From assembly GCF_040958095.1 (NCBI RefSeq), contig NC_091195.1, positions 28,437,586 to 28,501,585 of the forward strand: DNA of 64,000 bases. Reading direction: 5' to 3'. Position 1 is the first letter of the stretch; every line of letters starts with the position of its first letter. This stretch comes from Procambarus clarkii (Eukaryota; Arthropoda; Malacostraca; Decapoda; Cambaridae). Positions 22,296 to 32,329 of this stretch are shown here, one piece after another. The position numbers and the translations under genes are program-made. The notes under the pieces were generated by a model, which did not search any database, was not told where the DNA came from, and worked only from the letters and a program-made list of their open reading frames with translations.

Positions 22296-22387
22296 CGCAG
22301 AGCGCTTCGATGTTTTTTTTAGGTGAAAAGAATCGCCTAAAACAATTAAAATTAAACAATCTCGAAGTCTTAGATATACATCACATG

Positions 22388-22560
22388 TTGGCCAATGGTA
22401 CACTGTACTACCTATAGGCTTGCTAATGGTACACTGTGCTACCTATAGGCTGACCAATGGTACACTGTACTACCTATAGGCTTGCTAATGGTACACTGTG
22501 CTACCTATAGGCTGACCAATAGTACACTGTGCTACCTATAGGCTGGCCATTTGTACGCTG
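22388..22560. repeat. 31-bp short tandem array
   Basis: About 5.5 units of CCAATGGTACACTGTACTAC CTATAGGCTGA, alternating between GCTAAT and ACCAAT versions, which suggests a two-unit higher-order pattern. Confidence 0.9.
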
Positions 22561-22565
22561 TACTT

Positions 22566-22640
22566 ATAAACTTCACTACTTAGGAGCTGCCTCTTGTGGG
22601 CCAATAGGCCTTCTGCAGTTTTTTTCATTCATATAGTATT
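22566..22640 (-). pseudogene. LINE C-terminal fragment
   Basis: CTTAGGAGCTGCCTCTTGTG then GGCCAATAGGCCTTCTGCAG is another single copy of the family that gave rise to the 24-bp satellite. Confidence 0.6.
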
Positions 22641-22681
22641 TGGATAGAATTAACCGATAAAGCTAATAATATTATAATATA

Positions 22682-25047
22682 GGTCCGAGACTGTTCAACA
22701 CGCTTCCACTACACATAAGGGACATAACTGGCCGACCCCTCACAGTGTTCAAGAGAGAACTATCAACATCAGAGGCCCGAGACTGTTCAACAGGCTTCCA
22801 CTACACATAAGGGACATAACTGGCCGACCCCTCACAGTGTTCAAGAGAGAACTATCAACATCAGAGGTCCGAGACTGTTCAACACGCTTCCACTACACAT
22901 AAGGGACATAACTGGCCGACCCCCTCACAGTGTTCAAGAGAGAACTATCAACATCAGAGGCCCGAGACTGTTCAACACGCTTCCACTACACATAACTGGC
23001 CGACCCCTCACAGTGTTCAAGAGAGAACTATCAACATCAGAGGTCCGAGACTGTTCAACACGCTTCCACTACACATAAGGGACATAACTGGCCGACCCCT
23101 CACAGTGTTCAAGAGAGAACTATCAACATCAGAGGTCCGAGACTGTTCAACACGCTTCCACTACACATAAGGGACATAACTGGCCGACCCCTCACAGTGT
23201 TCTAGAGAGAACTATCAACATCAGAGGTCCGAGACTGTTCAACACGCTTCCACTACACATAAGGGACATAACTGGCCGACCCCCTCACAGTGTTCAAGAG
23301 AGAACTATCAACATCAGAGGCCCGAGACTGTTCAACACGCTTCCACTACACATAAGGGACATAACTGGCCGACCCCTCACAGTGTTCAAGAGAGAACTAT
23401 CAACATCAGAGGTCCGAGACTGTTCAACACGCTTCCACTACACATAAGGGACATAACTGGCCGACCCCCTCACAGTGTTCAAGAGAGAACTATCAACATC
23501 AGAGGTCCGAGACTGTTCAACACGCTTCCACTACACATAAGGGACATAACTGGCCGACCCCCTCACAGTGTTCAAGAGAGAACTATCAACATCAGAGGCC
23601 CGAGACTGTTCAACACGCTTCCACTACACATAAGGGACATAACTGGCCGACCCCTCACAGTGTTCAAGAGAGAACTATCAACATCAGAGGTCCGAGACTG
23701 TTCAACACGCTTCCACTACACATAAGGGACATAACTGGCCGACCCCTCACAGTGTTCAAGAGAGAACTATCAACATCAGAGGCCCGAGACTGTTCAACAC
23801 GCTTCCACTACACATAAGGGACATAACTGGCCGACCCCTCACAGAGTTCAAGAGAGAACTATCAACATCAGAGGCCCGAGACTGTTCAACACACTTCCAC
23901 TACACATAAGGGACATAACTGGCCGACCCCTCACAGTGTTCAAGAGAGAACTATCAACATCAGAGGCCCGAGACTGTTCAACACGCTTCCACTACACATA
24001 AGGGACATAACTGGCCGACCCCTCAAAGTGTTCAAGAGAGAACTATCAACATCAGAGGCCCGAGACTGTTCAACACGCTTCCACTACACATAACTGGCCG
24101 ACCCCTCACAGTGTTCAAGAGAGAACTATCAACATCAGAGGCCCGAGACTGTTCAACACGCTTCCACTACACATAAGGGACATAACTGGCCGACCCCTCA
24201 CAGTGTTCAAGAGAGAACTATCAACATCAGAGGCCCGAGACTGTTCAACACGCTTCCACTACACATAAGGGACATAACTGGCCGACTCCTCACAGTGTTC
24301 AAGAGAGAACTATCAACATCAGAGGCCCGAGACTGTTCAACACGCTTCCACTACACATAAGGGACATAACTGGCCGACCCCTCACAGTGTTCAAGAGAGA
24401 ACTATCAACATCAGAAGCCCGAGACTGTTCAACACGCTTCCACTACACATAAGGGACATAACTGGCCGACCCCTCACAGTGTTCAAGAGAGAACTATCAA
24501 CATCAGAGGCCCGAGACTGTTCAACACGCTTCCACTACACATAAGGGACATAACTGGCTGACCCCTCACAGTGTTCAAGAGAGAACTATCAACATCAGAG
24601 GTCCGAGACTGTTCAACACGCTTCCACTACACATAAGGGACATAACTGGCCGACCCCTCACAGTGTTCAAGAGAGAACTATCAACATCAGAGGCCCGAGA
24701 CTGTTCAACACGCTTCCACTACACATAAGGGACATAACTGGCCGACCCCTCACAGTGTTCAAGAGAGAACTATCAACATCAGAGGCCCGAGACTGTTCAA
24801 CACGCTTCCACTACACATAAGGGACATAACTGGCCGACCCCCTCACAGTGTTCAAGAGAGAACTATCAACATCAGAGGCCCGAGACTGTTCAACACGCTT
24901 CCACTACACATAAGGGACATAACTGGCCGACCCCTCACAGTGTTCAAGAGAGAACTATCAACATCAGAGGCCCGAGACTGTTCAACACGCTTCCACTACA
25001 CATAAGGGACATAACTGGCCGACCCCTCACAGTGTTCAAGAGAGAAC
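22682..25047. repeat. 92-bp satellite made from LINE coding sequence
   Basis: About 26 units of 92 bp. Each carries GGTCCGAGACTGTTCAACAC, CACATAAGGGACATAACTGG and CTCACAGTGTTCAAGAGAGA. In one frame the unit encodes GPRLFNTLPLHIRDITGRPL then TVFKREL, the conserved C-terminus of the LINE whose intact end follows at 25020. Since 92 is not a multiple of 3, the frame changes at every unit. Variants include an extra C and deletion of AAGGGACAT (near 22990 and 24090). Confidence 0.97.
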
Positions 25048-25215
25048 TGGATAAGCACCTCCAAAGGATACCTGATCAACCAGGCTGTGACTCATACTTC
25101 AGGCTGCGAGCAGCCGCGTCCAACAGCCTGGTTGACCAGTCCAGCAACCAGGAGGCCTGGTCGACGACCGGGCCGCGGGGACACTAAGCCCCGGAAGCAC
25201 CTCAAGGTAGGTACT
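25020..25215 (+). pseudogene. LINE 3' coding end and tail
   Basis: The last satellite unit continues without a break into REL DKHLQRIPDQPGCDSY, LRAAASNSLVDQSSNQ and a stop, then GCCCCGGAAGCACCTCAAGG. A close relative is at 54287-54457. This is therefore the parent sequence or its remaining edge. Confidence 0.75.
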
Positions 25216-25659
25216 ATAAACATTAGCAAGAGAGGGACTATAAGCATTTAGTCATATATGTACTGTCTTATAACGAGAACGGGTTCATATAAAAGAAAAA
25301 GAAAAATAATTATATTTAACAAAAAACTTTATACAGTGTTTTTGCATATTGATAAGTAAAATTAATTTGCATTTTCTTAACACTGCAAATTAATATGTAA
25401 ACTTATATAAATTTAGAAAAGACTATAATTACTTTTAACATTTTATAATACAAATAATAATAATAATAATTTTTGAAACATTATTTAACATCACCGTAAT
25501 TACTACTTAGTGAAAAACTGACTAATGCTGTTTGTTGGCGGGAAAGTGTTGTCAACGCACCAGCGGTCACTATATACGCATGCAGATTGAGTATAAGTGT
25601 TGCCAATCTCATTAAACTGAATATTCCTATTCAGTTTGCGGGGACTGGGCCTCTGCAGT

Positions 25660-25845
25660 CCTCGTGGCGCAGTGGTAAGACACTCGCTCAGCGCTTCGTG
25701 AGGGCTTTGGCCTGGGTTCGTATCCTGGCCGGGGAGGATTGACTGGGTGCCAGTCCTTAACTGTAGCCTGTGTTCAACCAACAGTGAATGGGTACCTGGT
25801 TGTTAAACTATTTGACGGGTCGTATTCCGGCGAAATTTTTTTTTT
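25660..25845 (+). mobile_element. tRNA-derived SINE, family A
   Basis: The head CCTCGTGGCGCAGTGG has an A box, and GGTTCGTATCC is a B box. CCGGGGAGGATTGACTGG and the central domain CAGTGAATGGGTACCTGG follow. It is cut near 25835 and meets a T tract that belongs to the next element. Confidence 0.85.
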
Positions 25846-26435
25846 TTTTTAGTTTAGTTCATTTATTATGCACCCCATACCCATCTTGTGGGCGGTAGTG
25901 GAAAGGGTTACAGAGGCACATAATGGGCTCAGGGACTGAACCCCACAATTCATTTAGCTAAGCAAGTTACAATTGTAACGGTTCTATTGTTACGTAAAGT
26001 TTGGTGACAATAAACACAGACACTAAGATACTATATATATATTTGGTCGAATATACAGAAGTACACAGGTGATACTTTGGTGTGAGTTGAGCGCACTGAG
26101 CGTCGGTACAGTATCTCGCAAGTGTCTGCTCTAGACCACACTTGAAAGTAGACTCTGGTTAATGTTTGCTATTCTGCTGCTTATATGCTCGGGCAACACC
26201 TCACCGTGTTGCCCGGGCAACGCCTCACTTCATTCATCTCCAAAGGTTGACAGGAATATTAACAAAGCATTTGGAGCGAGTATATTATTGGGATAATCTA
26301 CTCGCTACACAATCTTGATGAGCTAGTTACAAAATTCAGTATAAGTCATCACATCATCAATGGGTTCGAGATCGACCACAAGTACAGGTTCTAAATTAAG
26401 CAACTGACATATGTGGAGAGCTAGTGTCACAATTG
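25834..26435 (-). mobile_element. poly(A) retroposon interrupted by a solo LTR
   Basis: This is the same element as 16411-16652, here with its 14-bp T tract at 25837 (an A tail on the minus strand). The body runs 25850-25973, is interrupted by the LTR at 25974-26309, then continues to about 26430 with GATGAGCTAGTTACAAAATT and GGTTCGAGATCGACC. Confidence 0.8.
25974..26309. mobile_element. solo LTR with CAAT target duplication
   Basis: A 336-bp insert starts TGTAACGGTTC and ends CTCGCTACA. It is flanked by CAAT at 25970-25973 and 26310-26313. The uninterrupted element at 16411-16652 gives the empty site. A TATA-like CTTATATGC near 26180 and AATAAACACAGAC near 26008 are present. No internal retroviral-type genes remain, as expected from LTR-LTR recombination. 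Confidence 0.75.
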
Positions 26436-26845
26436 ATATGTTTGTCCTGCACACCGCCCCCCATCCAGTGGGCAGCGGTGGATAGGTTACAATCACTTAG
26501 TTACTACCTACAGTTAGCAAACTGGGGATATTTGGCTAAAATTTCTGGTAGCAGATCATTTTGAATGAAATATTGACACGAAAATTAGAAATATAAAATA
26601 ATGAGAATTTTTACAGTTATGTTTATTAATATTTTTATTAAAAATATAGAAACAAATTAAAAGAAATTTTAAGCTTAACATATTTTTTGCAATGTTAAGA
26701 AAATAAAATAATAATAATAATAATCTTAATTTTAAAATTTTAAGATTTTAAAATTAAGATTAATATTAAAATATTAATCTTATAACATAAGGTTAATCAC
26801 CATCACACATCATGATCATCAGGTCACAAATCTCAGTCACAATAA
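26436..26845. other. AT-rich stretch
   Basis: Apart from CACCGCCCCCCATCCAGTGG near 26453, which resembles the preceding retroposon, this is AT-rich DNA with (ATA)n and an inverted TTAATTTTAAAATTTTAAG motif near 26725-26770. No gene is seen. Confidence 0.5.
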
Positions 26846-27090
26846 CAGTCTCCGTGGTGTAGTGGTAAGACACTCGCCTGTCGTTCCGCGAGCGCTATGT
26901 CAGGGGTTCGTATCCTGGCCGGGGAGGATTTACTGGGCGCAAATCCTTAACTGTAGCCTCTGTTTAACGCAACAGTAAAATGTGTACTTGGTTGTAACAA
27001 GGATTCTTCGCGGCGGGGATCGTATTCCAGGGACCTGCCCGAAACGCTACGCGTACTAGTGGCTCTACAACCATGTAACAACTCTTGTAT
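26846..27090 (+). mobile_element. tRNA-derived SINE, family A
   Basis: A near full-length copy. A box TGGTGTAGTGG, B box GGTTCGTATCC, CCGGGGAGGATTTACTGG, central domain CAGTAAAATGTGTACTTGG, and the tail GAAACGCTACGCGTACTAGT followed by TCTTGTATATA. Confidence 0.88.
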
Positions 27091-27464
27091 ATATCTCAAA
27101 AGAAAACAAAAATCACGATCACAGAGTTCGCAGCCAGCCCAAGTCGAGAACAGTCGTACCTCACAGCTTCTTCAGCTACGTCACTTCTGGCAGCCCCTAG
27201 ACCTCCCGTCGCCATTCGAGACCCGTGTGGTTGTCGGCAGTTGGTCTAACAAGACTACACCCACCAGAGAAACACTGTAGATCAAATATTGTCAGGAAGC
27301 CGACAGGAGGGGCGACGCACCAACCGCCATCTCTGAGCCAGTTCACCTCCTCCGCTCAGCGACCTCTATCCTCCCCATCCTCAATCCTCCTCTGTTCCAA
27401 CCCATCCTCATCCTTCTCTCTTCAACCCTAGCAACCAACCCCATTCACCTGCCATTCTCCAGTT
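27091..27464. other. moderately GC-rich stretch of unknown nature
   Basis: Short + frames (27059-27280, 27225-27431) overlap here without recognisable motifs. Pyrimidine-rich DNA leads into the 23-bp array. It could be the upstream part of the unidentified locus at 28190, but nothing shows that. Confidence 0.3.
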
Positions 27465-27925
27465 CTCACCTCACCACTCATCCCAGTCTCACCTCACCAC
27501 TCATCCCAGTTTCACCTCACCACTCATCCCAGTCTCACCTCACCACTCATCCCAGTCTCACTTCACCACTCATCCCAGTCTCACCTCACCACTCATCCCA
27601 GTTCTCACCTCACCACTCATCCCAGTTCTCACCTCACCACTAATCCCAGTCTCACCTCACCACTAATCCCAGTCTCACCTCACCACTCATCCCAGTCTCA
27701 CCTCACCACTCATCCCAGTCTCACCTCACCAGTCATCCCAGTCTCACCTCACCACTCATCCCAGTCTCACTTCACCAGTCATCCCAGTCTCACCTCACCA
27801 GTCATCCCAGTCTCACCTCACCAGTCATCCCAGTCTCACCTCACCAGTCATCCCAGTCTCACCTCACCACTAATCCCAGTCTCACCTCACCACTAATCCC
27901 AGTCTCACCTCACCACTCCACCGCT
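27465..27925. repeat. 23-bp minisatellite
   Basis: About 20 units of CACCTCACCACTCATCCCAG TCT, with CACTAAT and CAGTCAT variants grouped together, as expected from local slippage. Confidence 0.95.
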
Positions 27926-27999
27926 TAGCACTGCCCTATACGTACTAACCGCTGTGTTTCTGATGTTACTCTACCACTCACACCGTACATTAACACTGT

Positions 28000-28165
28000 G
28001 TTTCGGCATTTACGGCATCGGCGGGTAGGCGGTTCCATGGGTGAAGAAGCTCTCAGTCCAACACTGTGGCTTGTTGTGCTTGAACCCGCTGTCCCTTGTT
28101 TGTCTTACATCTCACCTTCTCTCTCCTTCAACACCAATACCCACAAAATATTTAAGAGTATAAAA
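28000..28165 (-). pseudogene. LINE C-terminal fragment
   Basis: GGCATTTACGGCATCGGCGG then GTAGGCGGTTCCATGG and CACTGTGGCTTGTTGTGCTT match, on the minus strand, the LINE family found at 3356, 52630 and 60655. Confidence 0.55.
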
Positions 28166-28189
28166 CAAAAACGAATATTGAAAATTATT

Positions 28190-28930
28190 ATGATTGGTAC
28201 TACTGCGGACTCCCTGTTGGACGACACCTACGACAGCGTGGACCCCGTGTTGGACGTGGCCTTGTGGGGCGACAAGGCCGTCACGCCCTTCGTGGCTCCG
28301 GTCCACGTGTGGCCACGGAGCCTGGCCGTGGCCACCCTGGCCCTGGCCGGCGGCGGGAAGATGTTGCTTGTCACCTATATGGTGGACGGCGAGGGTCTGA
28401 AGCGCCTGCTGGTGTTGGCCAGTCTTGTCGTGATCCTCCTGACGGTGCTGCTGGTGGCCAGGGTCCTGCGGGGCTGTGGCCGTGACCGTGACCGTGGCCG
28501 TGACCGGGGCCGTGACCGTGGCAGCCGTGACGAGAGCTGGGAAGACATGACGAAGAGGAAGACAAAGAGGAGGAGAAGAACGGTGGCGGTAAAGACGACG
28601 GCCATCAGCCGTGTCTTCTCCGGAAGAGGCAAGAGGTGGAGGAGGAAGAGGAGACAGGGAGGAGCTTGTGCCAGCACCGGATGGTGCCTTGTCTCCTGGC
28701 TCCGTCTCCTCCCCTCCCGTGTCTCCTCTACCCTCACCTCACTCACCTCCCTTCTCCTCTTTCTCGAGTCCTTCCTCAGTTCAGTAGCAACCCAGCTGCT
28801 GTTGATCACTTCCGCTTGCAACAATGTCTCCGCGGCGCTGTCAACTGTGTTGACAGCGGCAGCCACTCTCTCCTCCACTCTTGGCCGCGAGTTCTCCTCC
28901 TACACGCAACAATCCTTCACTCGCGTGTGA
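28190..28930 (+). CDS. hypothetical GC-rich ORF with membrane segment
   Basis: From the ATG at 28190 the frame runs 246 codons to a TGA. The first ~95 codons have strongly G/C-ending codons (GTG GAC, GTG GCC, CTG GCC) and a hydrophobic segment LLVLASLVVILLTVLLVARV (about residues 75-95), followed by an arginine-rich GRDRDRGRDRG tract made by a simple repeat. The first part looks like real coding DNA: an acidic N-terminus, one clear membrane helix and a basic flank. After residue ~125 (TKRKTKRRRR) the composition turns serine/leucine-rich and less convincing, so a frameshift or exon end is possible. An upstream in-frame ATG at 27998 lies in LINE sequence and is not preferred. I do not recognise a family. 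The opposite strand also has a 167-codon frame. Confidence 0.35.
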   Translation: MIGTTADSLLDDTYDSVDPVLDVALWGDKAVTPFVAPVHVWPRSLAVATLALAGGGKMLLVTYMVDGEGLKRLLVLASLVVILLTVLLVARVLRGCGRDRDRGRDRGRDRGSRDESWEDMTKRKTKRRRRTVAVKTTAISRVFSGRGKRWRRKRRQGGACASTGWCLVSWLRLLPSRVSSTLTSLTSLLLFLESFLSSVATQLLLITSACNNVSAALSTVLTAAATLSSTLGREFSSYTQQSFTRV

Positions 28931-28972
28931 AGGTCGCGGGCCTTGACCAGCGACTCCAGGCACTTGACCAGC

Positions 28973-29148
28973 GACTCCTTGACCAGCGACACACCTGCAA
29001 GGCTGGTCAACCACACCTGATCACTCCCGCGGCCCTACCACTGGTAGGGGCCGATGGAGTCACTCCCGCGGCCCTACCACTGGTAGGGGCTGGGGGAGTG
29101 GCAGGTGTGGTTGGCCAGCCTGGCAGGTGTGTCGCTGGTCAAGGAGTC
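28973..29148. repeat. 176-bp fold-back with nested palindromes
   Basis: The arms at 28973-29028 and 29092-29148 are inverted copies (left arm GACTCCTTGACCAGCGACAC then ACCTGC; right arm GCAGGTGTGTCGCTGGTC with a few mismatches). The loop holds two direct repeats about 39 bp apart, each containing the palindrome CCCTACCACTGGTAGGG. Extra copies of TTGACCAGCGACTCC precede the left arm. A stable cruciform or hairpin is expected. Confidence 0.85.
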
Positions 29149-29169
29149 AACAATGTACATCCGGTATTA

Positions 29170-29530
29170 ATGACTATTATTTCTTTCTTTGGTATATTGG
29201 AGTATACCAATACTCCAGGATTGGTCTTACATATGTGGTATACAAGGTTCTGAATGATTCCTTACACAGGTTCCTGAAGGCAGTTCTGATGTTAGCCAGC
29301 CTCGCATAGCCTGCAGATGTTATTATTTTTACGTGGGCTTCAGGAGACAGGTTTTCAACCCCTAGATCATTCTCTGTGTCCCTTTCATGAAGGACTTCAT
29401 CTCCCATTCTGTATCCTGTGTCTGGCCTCCTGTTCCCACTGCCTAGTCTCATTACCTTTCATTTACTCGGGTTGAACTTTAGTTGCCATTTGTTGGACCA
29501 TTCATTCAGTCTGTCTAGGTCATCTTGTAG
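29170..29530 (-). pseudogene. LINE reverse-transcriptase fragment
   Basis: The minus strand encodes LQDDLDRLNEWSNKWQLKFN, a stop where a cysteine codon is expected (NPSK*KVM), then MRLGSGNRRP, ENDLGVENLSPE and TLYTTYVRPILEYWYTP. These are the conserved post-palm motifs of CR1/Jockey-like reverse transcriptases. Both ends are missing. The stop and the short length mark it as dead. Confidence 0.8.
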
Positions 29531-29754
29531 CCATATTTTCGGTATAAAAAGTCGTAATTTAAAAATGAAACTAGGTGCAGAGAGTCAGAATTCGGCTCAA
29601 AAATCACGCTCAGGAGTCAAATTTCCGACATTTCAAATTTTTATACCGAAAATAACGCCCTTCGTTATATATATAATGAAAAATAGGGGGGGGGGGGAAC
29701 ATGTCAGAAAAAAAAGCAAAAATACAATTTGGTCAACAAACAACATTGTTTAAA

Positions 29755-31640
29755 ATAGTAGACATGGGTTGACCTTTTGGGGGTGAGGTAGGTTACATGG
29801 AGTTAATTAGGTAGTACTTTGTTTTTTAACTTAAACTGGTTGAGAGAGGTACAGTCTTTAACATGGTTGGGAAGGTCATTCCACATTCTGGGTCCCTTGA
29901 TTTATAAAGCATTTCTAGTTTGATTAAGTCGTACTCTTGGAATATCAAATAGGTATTTGTTTCTGGTGTGGTGTTCATGGGTTCTGTTACAACCTTCTAG
30001 GAAGCGTTTAAGGTCAGGATTGACATTACAGTTCAGCGTTTTTTATATATAAAATACACACGAGGGGACGTGCAGTGACTTAATGTCTAACATATTCAGA
30101 GATTTGAGTAGGGGTACCGAGTGATGTCTGGGGCCAGAGTTGGATATTGTTCTAATGGCAGCTTTGTGTTGAGTAATTAGAGGACGTAAATGATTTTGGG
30201 TAGTAGAACCCCAAGCACAAATACCATAGTTGAGATAAAGATAGATGAGAGAGTAATAGAGAGTCACCAGGGCAGGGCGAGGTACATAATATCTGATCTT
30301 AGAAAGAATGCCCACAGTTTTTGAAACTTTTTTTGATATATTTAGAATGTGTCCCTGGAAATTCAGCTTGTGGTCAATGAGTACGCCAAGGAATTTGCCA
30401 TCTATTTTGTTACAAATTTGGGTATTGTTAATTCTGAGATTTATTTGATTTGAGGCTTTATTGCCAAACAAAATATAGAAAGTTTTGTTAATATTGAGGG
30501 TGAGTTTGTTGGCAGTTAGCCAAAGATGGACTTTATTTAGCTCAGTATTCACTATGACATTTAGAGCAAGGGGGTCAGGACTGGAGTAAATGAAGGTTGT
30601 GTCGTCAGCAAATAGAATTGGTTTGAGGTGTTGGGAGGCATTTGGAAGGTCATTAATGTAGATGAGAAAGAGGAGAGGGCCAAGTATGCTGCCCTGAGGA
30701 ACACCAATGTGGATGGGTAGGGTGGGAGAAATTAAATTATTCACAGAAACATACTGGAGCCTGTCAGTAAGGTAAGACTGAAGGTATTGCAGGGAGTGTC
30801 CTCTGACTCCATAATGATGTAATTTAAGAAGAAGGTTTAGGTGGTTGACAGTGTTAAAGCCTTACGCAGGTCCACAAATAACCCAACAGGGAACTCATTT
30901 TTATCAATAGCTTCATGTATCAAGTTAATCATACTAAAAAGTGCATCGTTAGTGCTTTTTTGGATCTGAAGCCATATTGACAAGAGCTAAGTATATTGTG
31001 TTTGGCTAGATAAGAGTAAAGCTGCTTGTAGATTAGTTTTTCAAATATTTTTGACAAGTTTGGCAGGATTGATATAGGTCTGAAGTTGTTGACATCAGTG
31101 AGATCACCACATGTGTGGACAGGGGTTACTCTCGCTTTTTTTTAGAATATCTGGAAAGGTTTGGAGTTCAAGTGACTTGTTGAAGAGCAAAGCAATAGCA
31201 GGGGCTAAAGATCTGGAGGCCTTTTTGTAAATTAAAGTTGGTATCTCCTCAAGGGCACTAGACTTGGTTTTAAGGGAAAGGATTATCTCATTAACGTCAG
31301 TGGAATTAGTAGGCTTTAGGTACAGAGACTAGTTACCTGTATAGTAACCTGTATGGATAGTTACCTGTAAGATAGTCCTTAACATCAGTACTGGAAGATG
31401 GAATATCATTTGCAAGGGATGACCCAATAGAAGAGAAGAACCTATTGAACTCAATAACAGTATCAGAGGCTGTAAACTGACCATCGTTATTGGACAGGAG
31501 TGTTGGTTTGTTATTTAAAATCTTCTTTGATCCCAATATTTGTGAAATTGTGCTCCATGTTTTCTTAATGTTGCCCTTTGTTTGGGTAAATTTATCTTCG
31601 TAGTATTTAGTTTCAAGTGGTGTCTTGTGTGAAACGTAGG
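29755..31640 (-). pseudogene. LINE ORF2 reverse transcriptase (Jockey/RTE-like)
   Basis: Minus-strand frames give, in order, a start-side piece (KGNIKKTWSTISQILGSKK, near 31560), NNFRPISILPNLSKIFEKLI near 31070, SCQYGF, FPVGLFVDLRKA near 30880, GVPQGSILGPLLFLIYINDL (30703-30644), the catalytic FADD box at 30612-30601, FLGVLIDHKLNF and, near 29880, GPRMWNDLPNHV. At least three single-base frameshifts and a stop separate them, so it is inactive. The endonuclease part is absent, which indicates 5' truncation, common for LINEs. This is the most complete non-LTR reverse transcriptase in the window. Confidence 0.9.
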
Positions 31641-31712
31641 TCTCGGTATTCGAACCTGAAATTCACGATTGTGAGTCGAGAGCGAACCCAATTGTACTAC
31701 TGAGTCCTATTA
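31636..31712 (-). mobile_element. tRNA-like SINE head or tRNA pseudogene
   Basis: On the minus strand GGACTCAGTAGTACAATTGG is followed by a seven-base loop in GACTCACAATCG and by the B box GGTTCGAATACC. It looks like a decayed tRNA-derived head. No closed acceptor stem is visible. Confidence 0.45.
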
Positions 31713-31773
31713 ATGACTACTCCTGGCCTGACGGTAACCATGTATGGGTAACTGTCCTCTTAGATAGGGATAT

Positions 31774-31952
31774 ATAACCGCTGCATTATGTAGGAATGCG
31801 GAGGAATTTCTGATGGAGGAGAAGACAGTTGCACAGCGCGATCCGCAGCGCGCGGAGCGCCGCGGGGGGGCCTATATATAGCACAGAGGAGGGGTCATGC
31901 GTTCTTTCTTGTTCCAGCCTCGCTCCGCTTCACAAGTCTTAGAAAAAATTTT
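31774..31952 (+). repeat. terminal repeat A1
   Basis: 179 bp from ATAACCGCTGC to AGAAAAAATTTT, identical by eye to 42160-42338 and 42903-43081. It contains GCGCGATCCGCAGCGCGCGG and a TATA box. Sequence to the right differs at once from the 3' copies, which defines the edge. Confidence 0.95.
31871..31880 (+). promoter_or_regulatory. TATA box of the retroelement
   Basis: CCTATATATAGC lies within a GC-rich A repeat, about 40 bp before a pyrimidine-rich CGTTCTTTCTTG initiator-like stretch. It is repeated in A2 (near 42257) and A3 (near 43000), so there are three potential pol II promoters in the + direction. Confidence 0.6.
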
Positions 31953-32037
31953 TTAACACAAACGCTACAAACACGCTTCGCTTGGTAAGAAAAAGGAATA
32001 ACATAGGACTCTTGTGTCCTTGGGACTTCTAGAAGCT

Positions 32038-32172
32038 ATGGAAACTACGACTGCTACCTCGATCGCAGCCCCCACCCTGGTTTGAGTTTAACTCCGGGGG
32101 CACTTCAACCTCACATGCTGAAAACCTAGTGTCGGTCCACAGTACTCAACTTTCACCAAGGTAAAGTGATAT
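32038..32172 (+). other. possible leader exon of the retroelement
   Basis: An ATG opens METTTATSIAAPTLV and is soon stopped. Possible splice donors are CTG|GTTTGAGT at its end and AAG|GTAAAGT near 32160. It could be the decayed start of a Gag-like ORF followed by an intron. This is weak and based only on position after A1 and on the donor-like words. Confidence 0.2.
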
Positions 32173-32329
32173 CTTATGTTCTAAATGTAAAGCTAGGTTC
32201 CTCCCAAGTGTCGGCGTGTGCCCAGCGCTGTTCGATCCAAACGCGGCCTGTAGACGTTCCAGCTAGGTCATGCCTAGGCAGGGCATTCTAGGCTGCCCCA
32301 GCACTATTGTACGACGATTAATACGGAAT

